A stretch of DNA of 64,000 bases from Spirometra erinaceieuropaei (Eukaryota; Platyhelminthes; Cestoda; Diphyllobothriidea; Diphyllobothriidae). Position 1 is the stretch's first letter; each line of letters opens with the position of its first letter. Positions 54,320 through 64,000 of the stretch are shown here, in pieces. The notes beneath the pieces were generated by a model. The model worked only from the letters and a program-made list of their open reading frames with translations, ran no database searches and was not told the origin of the DNA. Position numbers and translations under genes: made by a program. The DNA lies in contig CACRXP010000428.1 of assembly GCA_902702965.1 (NCBI GenBank), forward strand, positions 442,426-506,425, read 5' to 3'.

Positions 54320-54404
54320 GAATAAAGCCATTGTTCCATCGATCGCTTCTTCTTCTGATCAACTAGTTCCTGGAACTCGCATTTTCGCTTATACCCTTAT
54401 CATT

Positions 54405-54720
54405 CCCCGGCTCTGAGGGAACATCGTTTGTTTAGCCAGTTCCGTGTTGACGGGAGGCTTGTGAGTGAGGCACTTTGGCATAAAATGGCTGGCCAAGCAT
54501 CTGTGAAGAGAACTGAGCTGAGCATAGATCGAGGCCTGTCGGAGGACAGTTTGCTCCCAACGACAGGCCACACAGGCGCCGTATAATGAGATCTGCTTGC
54601 ATGACTTCCCAGTCTCTGAAGATGAGTAGATGAAACGACTACTCGAAACGTTAGATCTCCAATACACCTCTCCCGGTGAACGCCTCCTTTTTTTGTTGAG
54701 AGGTGATTGTTTTTGTTGCA
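54405..54720 (-). mobile_element. PLE-B 5' fragment
   Basis: Minus-strand codons read CRWEQTVLRQASIYAQLSSL, then PKCLTHKPPVNTELAK and SRGMIRV, parallel to residues 20-76 of PLE-A. The inverted PLE-B pseudo-LTR (54595-54720) stands directly ahead, as in PLE-A. The fragment stops where the PLE-A target duplication begins (54404), so PLE-A insertion or an earlier break cut it. Confidence 0.75.
54612..54656 (+). ncRNA. Hammerhead ribozyme-like motif, PLE-B 5' arm
   Basis: GTCT, CTGAAGA, perfect six-pair stem II GAGTAG/CTACTC, GAAA, CGTT, AGAT. The cleavage triplet is GTT, which hammerheads tolerate (NUH). Stem I pairs GTCT with AGAT, including one G-U. Confidence 0.68.
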
Positions 54721-54905
54721 GATGCTGATTAGATAGAGACTCAAAACTCCCCTTTCCCACTCCCCCTAAACGGCTGCTTAGACATTCTAGACAGCTGCCG
54801 AGTTCCACTACGGGTTACATTTTTATCTGGTAGGGGGAAGATCTGAGTTAGTCTGGGCCGCCAATGGGACTACAAGCCGCCCAACGTGCCCGATTATTTA
54901 GGCGG

Positions 54906-54945
54906 AAGGGGGGAGGAGGAGAAGGAGGAGGAGGAGGAGGAGGAT
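54906..54945. repeat. (GGA)n microsatellite
   Basis: About 12 GGA units with GAA breaks, next to a GGGGGG run. Confidence 0.9.
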
Positions 54946-55139
54946 GAATGGAAAGAGGAACAGTGTTACCGGTGGAACACACTCACAACACCGGATACTC
55001 TCATCTCGTCCGACGTGCCGGTCGAGGCGGTTACCGGGATGTGACCACTAGACAATGTCCAGCTACGGCGTGCAAGAGACAAAGGTTGAGCAACAGTTGA
55101 AGACCCTGGGAAGCAGGCATAAACTACAAGAGACCCATT

Positions 55140-57045
55140 AGACAACCTGTCACCCCTTTCGGTTTCTCCGACCTAGTTGCTTTGTCCTCAACTTCAGCGG
55201 ATCTGATAAACGACTCCAGACGTACAGTGCGTGACAGATCTCTCGTAATGTTGATCAAAATTCTGGAATGCGTTTCCGATTAGGAAGAATTACTTAAGTG
55301 GGGTTCTTATACTGATTATCATACAGCACAACCCTATACCATTTCGGACTCGCTTTTGAATGCACTTCTTCGTGACCCTCTTTCAGAAAGCACACTCGGT
55401 AGAAAATGACTAATAATTTAGCGTGAATTTGCCTATTGTTTTCCGATTGTCCTATAAATTAAAAAATATTTATAGAGAGCCTGCACAAAAATATGCTTTC
55501 TTTTGCCCATTAGGGAAGAAATCACATTGTCTTCATATTTATATCCGAAGGAAGTGTGCATTTAGAACTTAAAAAGTTTTCCTATTCCCGAATAATTTTC
55601 AGCCTGATTTGCCATTGCATCAGAGTTTAGTAATTTAAGTCTACAAGATGCATGTTTTCCGCGTAAGGAAAATCATGTATTCCTCTACGCCTTTAAGAAG
55701 ATACCACGTAGGGTTCATGACATTTTGCAATGGATCCGAACTGTGTTGCACATTTCATGAGAAGAATTAGTAAACAGACAAGTGCGGTCTTGCAAGCGTG
55801 GAAAGCGCACGGTCTTAAAAATCTCATTATTAGAACTTTTTTAAAACCAAAATATACACTTTCTTCGGACGAAAATGTTAAGACAATATGATTTCCTACT
55901 AAATGTGCAAAAGAAAACATATTTTATGCATGTCCTCTATAATTATATTTTAATGCATAAGACAATCGAAAATCAATAGAAAAATGCATGCTACATAAGT
56001 CGTCATTTTTTGCCGAGTGTGGTTTCTACAGGAGGGTCAAGACGAAGTGCATTAAAAAGCCGACATCCTGGCGAGTCCGAAATTTATTGGGTCATGCTTT
56101 ATAATAATCAGTATAACAGCTCACTTAAGTAATCCTTCCTAATCGGAAACGCATTCCAGAATTTTAGCCAAGATTTCATGAGATCGGTCACGCACTGTAT
56201 CTTTACGTGGAAGCGGGTTTTTCGGTTTTATCGCCTGATGCCTGATTGTGCCTCCGGTCTCTATGCAACTGCAACGGCAAGTGGTGCTAGAAGGCGTCCG
56301 ACAGCTCCGAAACGTTCTTAACATACCAAAGCGTTCGCCAACATTTGGTGTCCGTGTCGTTTGGCCTTTCGTCCCTTTTGCGTATGCACCGGTTGGTGAA
56401 GTTGCGGGGTATCCGTTGCCTTTCATAACTCGCCAGAGGTATTGCGGTTCGGCATTGCCTTTCGGCTCGCCGATAGAGCATCCTTACACAACCGCGTTTG
56501 TGACTGATTGAGTGGTTGCTGTTGAAAGTCAGTACTTGCAGCGTTTTTGTCGCTTTCCTGAACACTTTGGTCTTTAGTCCACCACAATCTCTGTGGCATA
56601 CGAGGACATCCAGAAAGGCCAGCTGGTTGTTCTCTTCTTCCTCCATCGTAAATTGTATGTCCGGAAAGACCGCTTTCAGACGTTCCTTGAATGTCAGAAG
56701 TTGATCCTGATCGAAAGCGACGAAGATATCATCCACATACCGAGCCCAGACCTTCGGTCTGTCGTGTTGGAAGACCAGCGACTCCAATCGCTGCAGGACC
56801 ACCTCGGCGATGAATGCCCAAATCGGATAACCAGTGGTGCGCCTTTCACTTGTTCGTAGATTGTCCCCTAGAACGTTAAGTACGTCCTGAGACAGAAATT
56901 CAGTAGCTCATGGATGTGGCCGTGTCCAAGACCATTTTCCGTGTCATCGTATTTGCTTTGTAAAAGCAGCTCGATTGTCTTGATCGCCAGGTCCTGGGGA
57001 ATAGAAGTAAAAAGGAACTTGACATCAGAAGATACTATAACACAT
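55140..57045 (-). mobile_element. PLE-A relic split by a foldback element
   Basis: Minus-strand PLE-A: SSDVKFLFTSIPQDLAIKTI (motif A, about 57030-56975), FCLRTYLTF, KVWARYVDDIFVAFDQDQLL (motif C intact, about 56750), NNQLAFLDVLVCHRDCGG, FRKATKTLQVLTFNSNHS, a frame-shifted linker, then after the foldback element (55224-56199) the start of GIY-YIG and GETG region down to about 55140. The frames are broken; upstream parts and the tail are lost. Confidence 0.8.
55224..56199. mobile_element. Foldback element copy E
   Basis: 976 bp, TACAGTGCGTGACAGATCTC ... TGAGATCGGTCACGCACTGTA. Tip sequence differs from copies A-D (GTGCGTGAC in place of GTAGATGAG) but the inner GAATGCGTTT...AAACGCATTC and arms are related. 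It is inserted at a TA in PLE-A: left flank GACTCCAGACG and right flank TCTTTACGTGG join to give the PLE order GACTCCAGA-G-TTCTTGCCGTGG seen at 52250-52275, so the target duplication is just TA. Confidence 0.88.
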
Positions 57046-58189
57046 TGATCAGCCTGCCACCCCCTACACTGTGTAGTGTAGGAGCTGAAATTCCTATACC
57101 CCTTTATTGCACTCCCCATCTGTCTCACAGGCATGCCTGTGCCCGCACTGTATCCCAAAGAATTTAAACTCATAGAGGTATGCCAACTGACTTGGGGGCT
57201 AAACGACTAGATTTTAATAACTTCGTTAAGCCAACGGTTGTCCAGGCCCTTTTATCGACTAAAGCCGGCGAGGACCCAACAGATTACAGCCGCAGGAGCA
57301 GCAGACTGACGCCTGGAGGGCAGTTTTCCACACTAAATGTATCTCTGTGGTAGTTTGTCGACAGTTATAATCGTCTGGATAGACATAGCCAGCGACCCTG
57401 TGCGACAACTGGTCATTGTCTGAATCCAGACACGAAGTCGGCTAATAAGCAAGAAACGGCCGTTCTGATCGCCCTTGCATAGGCTACTCGTCGTTATACG
57501 GCTGCCTACGAGGGTTGGAGATAGGTCCTCTAGGAGCAGCAGGTGCAAGTATTTTCCCTCAACCGTCGGTTGACGTACTTACAGTCATACATACATGTAT
57601 ATGTTTTTAACGCGAGCAGTAGAAGTGGGTTAAAGGTCACACTATGTTTAGTGTGAGACGTTCGGAACGAAGAAAGAGTGATTGCAGTCTGATACTTACC
57701 CTCTATGAGGACCGAGTTATTCCGTCAGTTGAAATACTTCTAAATCCTGACTTGATTTTCGTATCGGAGGACTGAAACCTCAGACTATACTCTCTTTTTC
57801 TCTTCTCCTTCTATGAACCAACAACCTGCCCGGGTTAATTTGACTTGAAATGACTACGAACTGACGTGAGAAGGCGGACTAAAGTGTGATGCAGACTCGC
57901 TCTGGGATCTCACGGAGGGGAGAGGTGATATAGACACAACATTAAGAAAGATCCGTTGCAGTTTGCCTCTTGTTTCAGACGAGGATTGGCTAAATCTCCA
58001 GATTGAAAGTTCTTCAAACCACGGCTTACAGTGCAGTGAGATGGAGTTGATTCCGTAAAATTTTCAACATCAAGGGATACGCTGATTTCTCAGGTAGAAT
58101 ATTGGTTCGGAATAGTTCAGTTACCCATTCCCCACTGTCCTGAAATCCACTTTATCGGCCATCGTGCAAATGGCAATCCTCACATACGT
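57046..58189. other. No gene; SINE1 scrap
   Basis: A SINE1-like block (CGGCTAATAAGC, GGCTGCCTACGAGGGTTGGAG) lies at about 57420-57545. A perfect 8-bp hairpin CCTACACT-GTGT-AGTGTAGG is at 57063-57082. Otherwise nothing recognisable. Confidence 0.4.
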
Positions 58190-58490
58190 CAGTTCGACCG
58201 TCGTTGCCGACAATATCTACTGTATGCTCCACAGCAGAGTATGAGGATGGACGGTGACTTGATCGTGAGTTAGTTTAAAATGATGGCGAACTTGCGCTAT
58301 ATCCACCGCACTTCCTCGCTCCCCCTCCGCAACTTGGATTCGGTTTCAATAGAGAGTAAAGAAGACCGAAGGCGGAAAATGACTGGAACGGCGCAAACCC
58401 GCACAAAGTGTACTGCCACACCCCCTGATCCACAGTGTACATCGACCAGGATTTTACACAACAGGAGAAGAGAGAATGGCTCATATCCCA
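58190..58490 (-). repeat. R1 interspersed repeat
   Basis: Inverted R1 blocks: CAATATCTACTGTATGCTCCACAGCAG near the left, GGCGAACTTGCGCTATATCCACCGCAC, AAGAAGACCGAAGGCGG, and CACACCCCCTGATCCACA at the right. Confidence 0.5.
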
Positions 58491-59199
58491 CTAGGTATGA
58501 GAGTCATAGAAGACATATTAAGGAGGAGCTATTACAGCCTGAATCTCAGTGCACCAATCCGCCATTCCACACAGGCACACAGGACTGACTGCGCTGTCTG
58601 AGTTATCCCATCAGTTGGCATCAGTAAATAAAATTTATGACTATCTGCGGCCAGCCATGCATTTTATTTCCTGATTTCATCCCTGTATAACGCATCCCTG
58701 ACTTTTCATGAGATTTTTCCTCGCAAACGACGCAAATCACTGCACTTTATGCTGATTGTATATAAATGCACTTAAAATTTCATATGTACATGGAAAAGAC
58801 CGCCTTCCGCAGCCTTCGCGGTCCAGCACTGTTACCCTTTTTCCGTAAACTAATAGGTTACTTGCAGCCTGTTAGTACGATGTACATTTTCATTTATATT
58901 ATAAGCACCGTTTTCAATAGGGTCATCAAGGGAATTGCCTACTACCCCAGAAAAAAAATACTATCCCTTCTAAGCCACGGCCTTTAGTGTAGCCTTGTAG
59001 CCCCAAGGGTTTCAGATTGTTTATAGCGAAAAACATGTGCTGAGCCTGTCAAACTCACCGTCTTCCCTCTCCCGGTCTCCAGCCACCGTCGGATCCGGCC
59101 AGCCCTATCATACACATGCGTATCCACACATAGGATCTTTCGTCCTACTGCATGACTATTGCATGAGCCGTGTTTTAGCGCTTTTTTGATAGTTTCCGT
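58491..59199. other. No recognisable gene
   Basis: AT-rich spacer; no repeat or coding match noticed. Confidence 0.4.
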
Positions 59200-60037
59200 G
59201 CATGTGCGGACAGACCAGGAGGATGGCTTTCGAGTGCACTTCTTTTCGACTGTCGGCAAACATCGTACTCGGTAAAGATGACATCCTAAGTAGTATGGAT
59301 TTTCTCCATCGACTTTCTACTCTCTTACAGATTCAACAATGCTCTCTAAAAAACCTACAGAAAAATATTACTTCTTGTACTCGTTTTGTAGAAAGTCATG
59401 TCTTCTTCAAATTTTGCATTCGTAGAAGGGGTAACTTCTGATTGTAAATAGGGTTTTCTATTCTCGGATAATTTTGTACTCGACCAGCCGTTGCACTTAT
59501 GTTTAGAGTTTTCAGTTTACGTAAAAACATACGTTTTTTAGGCATTGAGATTATATCAAATGAGGCTTTTGAAATGTTACAATGAATGTGGACTATGTCG
59601 TGTACTTAACAGGAGGTTTTATTAGACAAACACATGCGATGTTATTCGAATGGACATTGCATGTACACAAGCTATTTTAAAACCGAGAAATGCCCTTTCT
59701 TCGAGGAACAAATTTGGAGAAGAATTGACTTGCTACAAAAAGGAGCACGAGAAATAATACAGTTATAGCGGTTTTCCATAAAATATATTTAAAATTCCAA
59801 GTGCGCAAAAAATTAGTAAAAAATGTACACTGCTTAAGTAGCCATTTCTAACGAGTGCAGTTTTTGGAGGCAAACGAGAAGACGTGCACTCAAAAACTAT
59901 CATCCTGGCGTGTCCGAAATTTTACCGGATTTTGTCACTAGAAACTCAGTCTTACATCTCCATCTAAGCAATCCTTCCTAATCGAAAACGCATTTCAGAA
60001 TTTCGGTTAACGTTTCGTGAAGTCAGTGCGGGCTTTA
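59200..60037. mobile_element. Foldback element copy F, eroded
   Basis: Right arm readable: TCTAAGCAATCCTTCCTAATCGAAAACGCATTTCAGAATTTC (59962-60003; compare 56127-56168) and ACGTTTCGTGAAGTCAGTGCG at the tip. The left arm is shorter: CGAGTGCACTTCTTTTCGACTG...CGTACTCGGTAAAGATGAC (59229-59282) matches 55355-55410 of copy E. The left tip is missing. It resembles copy E more than A-D. Confidence 0.65.
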
Positions 60038-60439
60038 TATCGTGCCTGCCACGGTGCCAACTCCCAGTGCCAGATGGTTGGCCGGCGTAGTACAGGTCTG
60101 TGAGGGTCGGGGCGTTTGCGCTACGCGTAGACAGACCGTATAACTTTGTCAGTCATTGTGTCGGAGCCCGCTATGGCAACAAACTAACCCACGCTCAAGT
60201 CATTGTCCTGGATCCACCGTGCAGTGAGGCCTATAGCAGATAACGTCGGATGTGACAGTCACTGAAATGTTTAGCCCACACTTTCCGCCAGGTGATATTC
60301 TTTTTGAATCAACAGCGTCAAGCTGGTAAAACCTACAAAAATGGGCATTGATACTTCTAATCACTGCCATTAGAAACGAAGAGACGAGTCTTGGGCAGCA
60401 GTCTTGAGTCACCCACAAACGCAGTTGTGTAAGGGCGAT

Positions 60440-61232
60440 CTATCGGCGTGTCGAAGCGCACTGCCGTGAGCCGGAAGACAAGATTGCTGAACTACAATAC
60501 CTCCGACGGGTCTTCAAAGCCAACAGCTGCCCGCACAACTTCGTCAACCGGTGCATGCGCAAAAGGGACGAAAGGCCTAACCGCATGGACATCAAATTTT
60601 GTCGAGTGCTTCTGTATGTCAAGAACGCTTCGGAAACTGTCGGCCGCCTTCTCGCACCACTTGGAGTTGGAGTTGCACACAGACCGGAGACAACCATCAG
60701 GTGTCAGGTAATGAAACCGAAAGACCCGCTGTCAAGGCAAGAAACGTCAGGAGTCGTTTATCGGATCTAGTGCAGTTTTGGACAAAGCAATTACGTCGGT
60801 GAAATCAGACGACAACTCCGGTCGCGAGTGGAACAGCACGCTGCAGCAGTGCAGAGTAATGACACCAGCTCTCAAACTGCGTCTCATTTGACAAGATCCG
60901 ACTGCACATTCAGATTCGACGAAGCCGAAATTCTTGCAAGAGGTGACAACCTCGCGAGCCAGGAGCTGCTTGAGTCATGGTTTACTGGCCCCCAGTCCAT
61001 TAACAAGTGCAACGATCTTCCGCTTCCATACTCGGTGCTGAGACTTCACCTAGGCGGAGCAATTAGCCACGTGGGAAGCGCACAGGTGAATACTTTTCCC
61101 AACTCCAGGGTCGGTGGATCAGATGGTCGAGCAATCGCCTCACCGACATCCAACACACGTGAGGAAATTGTAGCAATTGATGACGCGAATTTCGACCATA
61201 AAGCAGTCATCACACCAAGTTCAACGATCCCT
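60440..61232 (+). mobile_element. PLE-A2 relic
   Basis: Plus-strand linker and endonuclease parts: out-of-frame start to about 60540, then MRKRDERPNRMDIKFCRVLL, LAPLGVGVAHRPETTIRCQV, SGVVYRI followed by a stop (60768-60770) just inside GIY-YIG, then EQHAAAVQSNDTSSQ and the A2 tail (LHLGGAISHVGSAQVNTF, STIPDEAWGG). It is interrupted at about 61235-61260 by PLE-B; the rest of its pseudo-LTR resumes at about 62585. Confidence 0.8.
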
Positions 61233-61240
61233 GATGAAGC

Positions 61241-62431
61241 GTGGGGAGGAGCCTCAAGACATTCTTTACCTTCGAAGGGACCACATACGAGCAGATCAAG
61301 GGCACACCAATGGGTTCTCCAATCTCCGGACTCATTGCCGAGGCGGTTCTACAAAAACTCGAGAGACGACTATTCGAGGAGTACAAACCCAAGTTTTGGG
61401 CACGCTACGTTGATGACACCTTCGTGATCATAGACCAGGATAAAATCAACTACTATGCGGAAGTACTGAACTCAATCATGCCCGATCTACAGTTCACGAT
61501 GGAGGAGGAAGTCGAGGACAAACTTCCATTCTTGGATGTTCTCGTCTGCCGCCAACCAAATGGCGAACTAGCGACGTCGGTCTACAGAAAACCGACGAAC
61601 ACGCTGCAAATTCTCAGCTACAACAGCAACCACCCGCCACAACACAAACGAAGCTGTTTCCGCACGCTGTACCGACGGGTAGAAACTCATTGCAGCACGC
61701 CAGCCGCCAAACTGAATGAGATAAAGCTCCTCCGAGAACTTTTCAGAGCCAATGGCTATCCACGGGCATTCATTGAACGAAGCCGAAGGCAGCCAAAGAA
61801 ACGGAACGAGGAGCACAGTCAGCCAAACTCGTGGCGGAGCATTCCGTATATTAAAGGGGTCTCCGAAGTCGTGGCTCGATCACTCGCGCCACTCGGAATA
61901 GGTGTTGCCCACAGGCCTGACTCAACAATCCGCCGGCAAGTGATGCGGCCGAAAGATCCGATCCCTAATCAGGAGATGTCGGCCGTTGTCTACCGACTCC
62001 AATGCAGCTGCGGAAGTTGCGACTACGTTGGGGAAACCGGCCGACGGCTGCAAACGCGAATGCACGAGCATAAGTTGGCCGTGCGAAGGTTGGACCCAAA
62101 GTCGGAGGTAGCGACCCATGCCGCGCAAATGGGACACATCTTCAACTTTGACGCCGTTGAGATTGTGGGCCGGGGCGGCGATCACACAGCAAGGCAAGTG
62201 CAAGAAGCCTGGATGTCCACCGACCGCTCTGTCAACCGCCACATCAATTTGCCTCCCCCTTATCTGACTTTACGAACCTTCTTAGCGGGGGACAGTCACG
62301 GCGCGGGACAATCGGGGCCGTCAGTCATCACCGCGGCCGACGGGGGCGATTCAGGTCACGGTGACATGCGGATGGGATGCAGCCACACAGGCGGCATTGG
62401 CGGATCACGCATTGGACAAAGGGCGCCATAA
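61241..62431 (+). CDS. PLE-B RT (end) and GIY-YIG endonuclease
   Basis: 396 codons, open. The first PLE-B residues are KTFFTFEGTTYEQIKG and GTPMGSPISGLIAEAVLQ (motif B). YVDD is at 56-59, LPFLDVLVCRQ at about 92-102, a long basic linker follows, and the GIY-YIG domain is at about 248-300: AVVYRLQCSCG (Y251), YVGETGRR (Y262) and MHEHKLAVRR. A 100-residue tail ends in a Gly/His-rich stretch (GGDSGHGDMRMGCSHTGG). The catalytic Asp of motif A is missing because the element is truncated, so the RT cannot work. The endonuclease looks undamaged. The ATG is only the first one after the junction and is not a natural start. Confidence 0.85.
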   Translation: MGRSLKTFFTFEGTTYEQIKGTPMGSPISGLIAEAVLQKLERRLFEEYKPKFWARYVDDTFVIIDQDKINYYAEVLNSIMPDLQFTMEEEVEDKLPFLDVLVCRQPNGELATSVYRKPTNTLQILSYNSNHPPQHKRSCFRTLYRRVETHCSTPAAKLNEIKLLRELFRANGYPRAFIERSRRQPKKRNEEHSQPNSWRSIPYIKGVSEVVARSLAPLGIGVAHRPDSTIRRQVMRPKDPIPNQEMSAVVYRLQCSCGSCDYVGETGRRLQTRMHEHKLAVRRLDPKSEVATHAAQMGHIFNFDAVEIVGRGGDHTARQVQEAWMSTDRSVNRHINLPPPYLTLRTFLAGDSHGAGQSGPSVITAADGGDSGHGDMRMGCSHTGGIGGSRIGQRAP

Positions 62432-62459
62432 TAAGGAGTGCTGTGCACAGGACCTCTCA

Positions 62460-62504
62460 GTCCCTGAAGATGGGTAGACGAGTAAACTACGCGAAACGTC
62501 GGAT
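62460..62504 (+). ncRNA. Hammerhead ribozyme-like motif, PLE-B
   Basis: GTCC, CTGAAGA, stem II GGGTAG/CTACGC (one G-G mismatch), GAAA, CGTC, GGAT. The core is intact, but stem II is weaker than in the copies at 4173 and 4775. Confidence 0.65.
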
Positions 62505-62584
62505 CTCAAATAAACCCCTCCCGGTGAACGCCCACTCTTCTTTTGATATGCCACCTGGGAATCGGATTTTCACTACTATTGACC

Positions 62585-62665
62585 CGTATCTGCTTTTGTC
62601 TCTGCTGATGGGTTCGAGCAGGAACCGGAATCGTCAGGCGAATAAAGCTCTTGTCGCAGCGATCA
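62585..62665 (+). mobile_element. PLE-A2 pseudo-LTR remainder
   Basis: Continuation of the element interrupted at about 61235. Hammerhead-like segment 62598-62639 has CTGCTGA and GAAT in the core, so it is probably inactive. Then CAGGCGAATAAAGCTCTTGTCGCAGCGATC. Confidence 0.7.
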
Positions 62666-62699
62666 TGTCTCCTTCTTCATCGTCGGATGTTGCAGTCGA

Positions 62700-63690
62700 G
62701 ATGCCGTGAAGAGTCAGGTATTTAAAGGGCGACCTAGGCCCAATTGTTCTTCTGCTGCGTCACCTGTGTAGGTGAGTACGGCTGGATGGGGTCTGAATGA
62801 ATAGGAGTGGTTGATGTGGGGGGAGGTGTGCGTGGAGCCATCGAAAAAATAACTCGAAATCAGGCGTAGAGAGGCGACAAACAAAAGCGATAATAACGCG
62901 TGCGGTGTCGGGAAACGCGCACTCACCGTCAGCACACGTTTGAGTCCTACGGGAGACATGATGAAGGCATCAGTACGATATTCCTCTTCCCTCGCAGACC
63001 CACCTTATCACTCTGTTACCACTCCAACGCGCCACCACAATCTGAATACTTTTAGTCATGACACAGCATTCACATCGGTGGTTGAAAGCTTCACTGCTTT
63101 CGAAATGTCGACACAAGACAATCCTACGTGCGATGATCACCTACGCGTCTGTGTCCGCGGGTGAGCAGCTGCGCTTCTGTTAGCGGTATGTATGTATATG
63201 TTGGGGTATGTCGTCATATGAGCGTAAGTATATGGAGCATCGTTTCTGGCCTATTCTACTTTCTTTTAGCCAACCACACAACCATAACCATTATTTGAGT
63301 CCAAAAACACACCTTGTTAATCAGTGTCTAGACAAATGACATATTTGGCTACCGTAAGCAGCGCAGCATTTTGCAGACAACCTCATCCTTACCAAAACAG
63401 TCATAATATAATAATATGATATAATTATCAGTAAGCTGCATCTGGTGTCTTCTTGAGTATCTGTTAGTGAGCTTAGACGTGTTCTTGCTATAAGTAATTA
63501 TTCGTCAGCTTGTAGACTGGCGTCCGATTCGAATTGCACTCTGTTATTTCTTTTCGGCTAATACTGACTTAGCCATCAACTAATAATAAATTAGAGGTTT
63601 CATTTTCACGAAAATACTTTCAGTAGATACTCAAGTTCTATGGGATGGTCCTCTTTGTCAGAACAGTGAAGTTCTACTTCACTACGATGA
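62700..63690. other. Unassigned; possible short first exon
   Basis: An open stretch on plus (62940-63164) has an ATG, Ser/Thr/His-rich codons of even composition and a donor-like GGTGAGC (63160-63166). No domain is recognised and no acceptor exon was found. The remaining sequence is AT-rich with nothing supported. Confidence 0.25.
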
Positions 63691-63699
63691 CTGCTGACT

Positions 63700-64000
63700 G
63701 AATGCCAGCTCCTCAATGCAAACTTATTCGTACAGCATTCCCTCTGTTCACATATTAAGAGGACATTCAGGAATGAGAGTTTTTACTCAACTCTTTCAGG
63801 CGTAAGGTAACTTCTAGGAAATATCGCGGAACTGCTTCCTGGAGAGTCTTTAATTTGCCCTTCCTAACAACAGCGAAGGCGTTATCAATACAACGAAGCT
63901 AACCTTTAGGCTTGTTCAAGAGAAGAGGTGTAGCTTATGATTCCTGCATTATGCTATCGGCAAGAAAACCAGGGTGAGTTTCTCCATGGAGACGATCCGC
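63700..64000 (-). mobile_element. Possible PLE-C RT relic at window edge
   Basis: Minus-strand fragments FLADSIMQES (compare FIAEAVLQRLES) and RCIDNAFAVVRKGKLK (compare RYVDDSFVVNERDQVL) occur about 30 codons apart as expected for motifs B and C. Highly degraded. The window ends before motif A. Confidence 0.4.

Larger units (their letters stand above)
51611..54391 (-). mobile_element. Nearly intact PLE-A Penelope-like element
   Basis: 2781 bp flanked by the 13-bp direct repeat TACCCTTATCATT (51598-51610 and 54392-54404), a typical-length PLE target duplication. The ends are inverted copies of one pseudo-LTR: left 51611-51740 and right 54235-54391, matching over about 130 bases with very few differences. 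The right arm extends further (GATCAACTAGTTCCTGG...). One long open frame lies between. It sits next to a PLE-B 5' fragment. The low decay, paired arms and intact frame make it the youngest element in the window. Confidence 0.92.
61233..62584 (+). mobile_element. PLE-B, 5'-truncated, nested in PLE-A2
   Basis: Begins at motif B of the RT and runs to the right pseudo-LTR (about 62370-62584) with the same end (CACTACTATTGAC) as the short PLE-B at 4132-4895. No inverted left arm. It sits inside PLE-A2, replacing about 70 bases of that element's pseudo-LTR. Confidence 0.85.

Noticed and set aside
1..64000. CRISPR arrays, operons, prophage or bacterial contamination
   Set aside because: No regularly spaced repeats, no ribosome-binding-site-linked gene strings; introns and eukaryotic retroelements throughout.

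Overview
This is a repeat-rich, intron-containing eukaryotic genome window. I infer a flatworm, most likely a diphyllobothriidean tapeworm (Spirometra/Dibothriocephalus/Schistocephalus type). That inference rests on recall of repeat families, not on a search. The signs are abundant Penelope-like elements (PLEs) that join a reverse transcriptase (RT) to a GIY-YIG endonuclease, and a LINE whose RT tail runs into C2H2 zinc fingers, a combination I associate with cestodes. There are no bacterial operons, phage genes or CRISPR arrays.

Only one host gene family is convincing: two paralogous SLC10-type (sodium/bile-acid-symporter-like) genes on the minus strand, three exons each. Copy 1 has exons at 15437-14628, 12123-11952 and 9963-9299. 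Copy 2 has exons at 38922-38122, 34044-33873 and 26377-25713. Splice phases match exactly between copies (0, then 1), and both joined frames are open (about 548 and 545 residues). A third, 5'-truncated copy (43508-43863, plus strand) lies on the right arm of an inverted duplication: 35045-38483 against 43508-47185. The two arms hold the end of exon 1 and most of intron 1.

Almost everything else is mobile DNA. There are three PLE groups, which I call A (with a diverged subgroup A2), B and C. The PLE-A at 51611-54391 is nearly intact: it has a 13-bp target-site duplication, inverted terminal pseudo-LTRs, an open 826-codon RT plus GIY-YIG frame, and a hammerhead-ribozyme-like motif in each pseudo-LTR. 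A short PLE-B (4132-4895) and a short PLE-A (6471-7151) have the same architecture with 13-bp and about 12-bp target duplications. A family of about 1-kb foldback elements (long inverted repeats, TA target site, no transposase) has five clear copies and one eroded copy. There are also two tRNA-related SINE-like families, an unclassified interspersed repeat with about ten copies (called R1 here), LINE 3' ends, a degenerate telomere-like tract (28085-28360), purine/pyrimidine microsatellites and two assembly gaps (19482-19991 and 40108-40603).

Layout: 1-9 kb, repeats; 9.3-15.5 kb, SLC10 copy 1 with SINEs and a PLE relic in its introns; 16-25.6 kb, foldback elements, a gap and repeats; 25.7-38.9 kb, SLC10 copy 2 with large repeat-filled introns; 39-47.2 kb, a gap, a PLE-C relic and the inverted arm; 47.2-64 kb, a dense array of PLE and LINE insertions, several nested. 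Names PLE-A/A2/B/C, R1, SINE1, SINE2 and foldback element are local labels.
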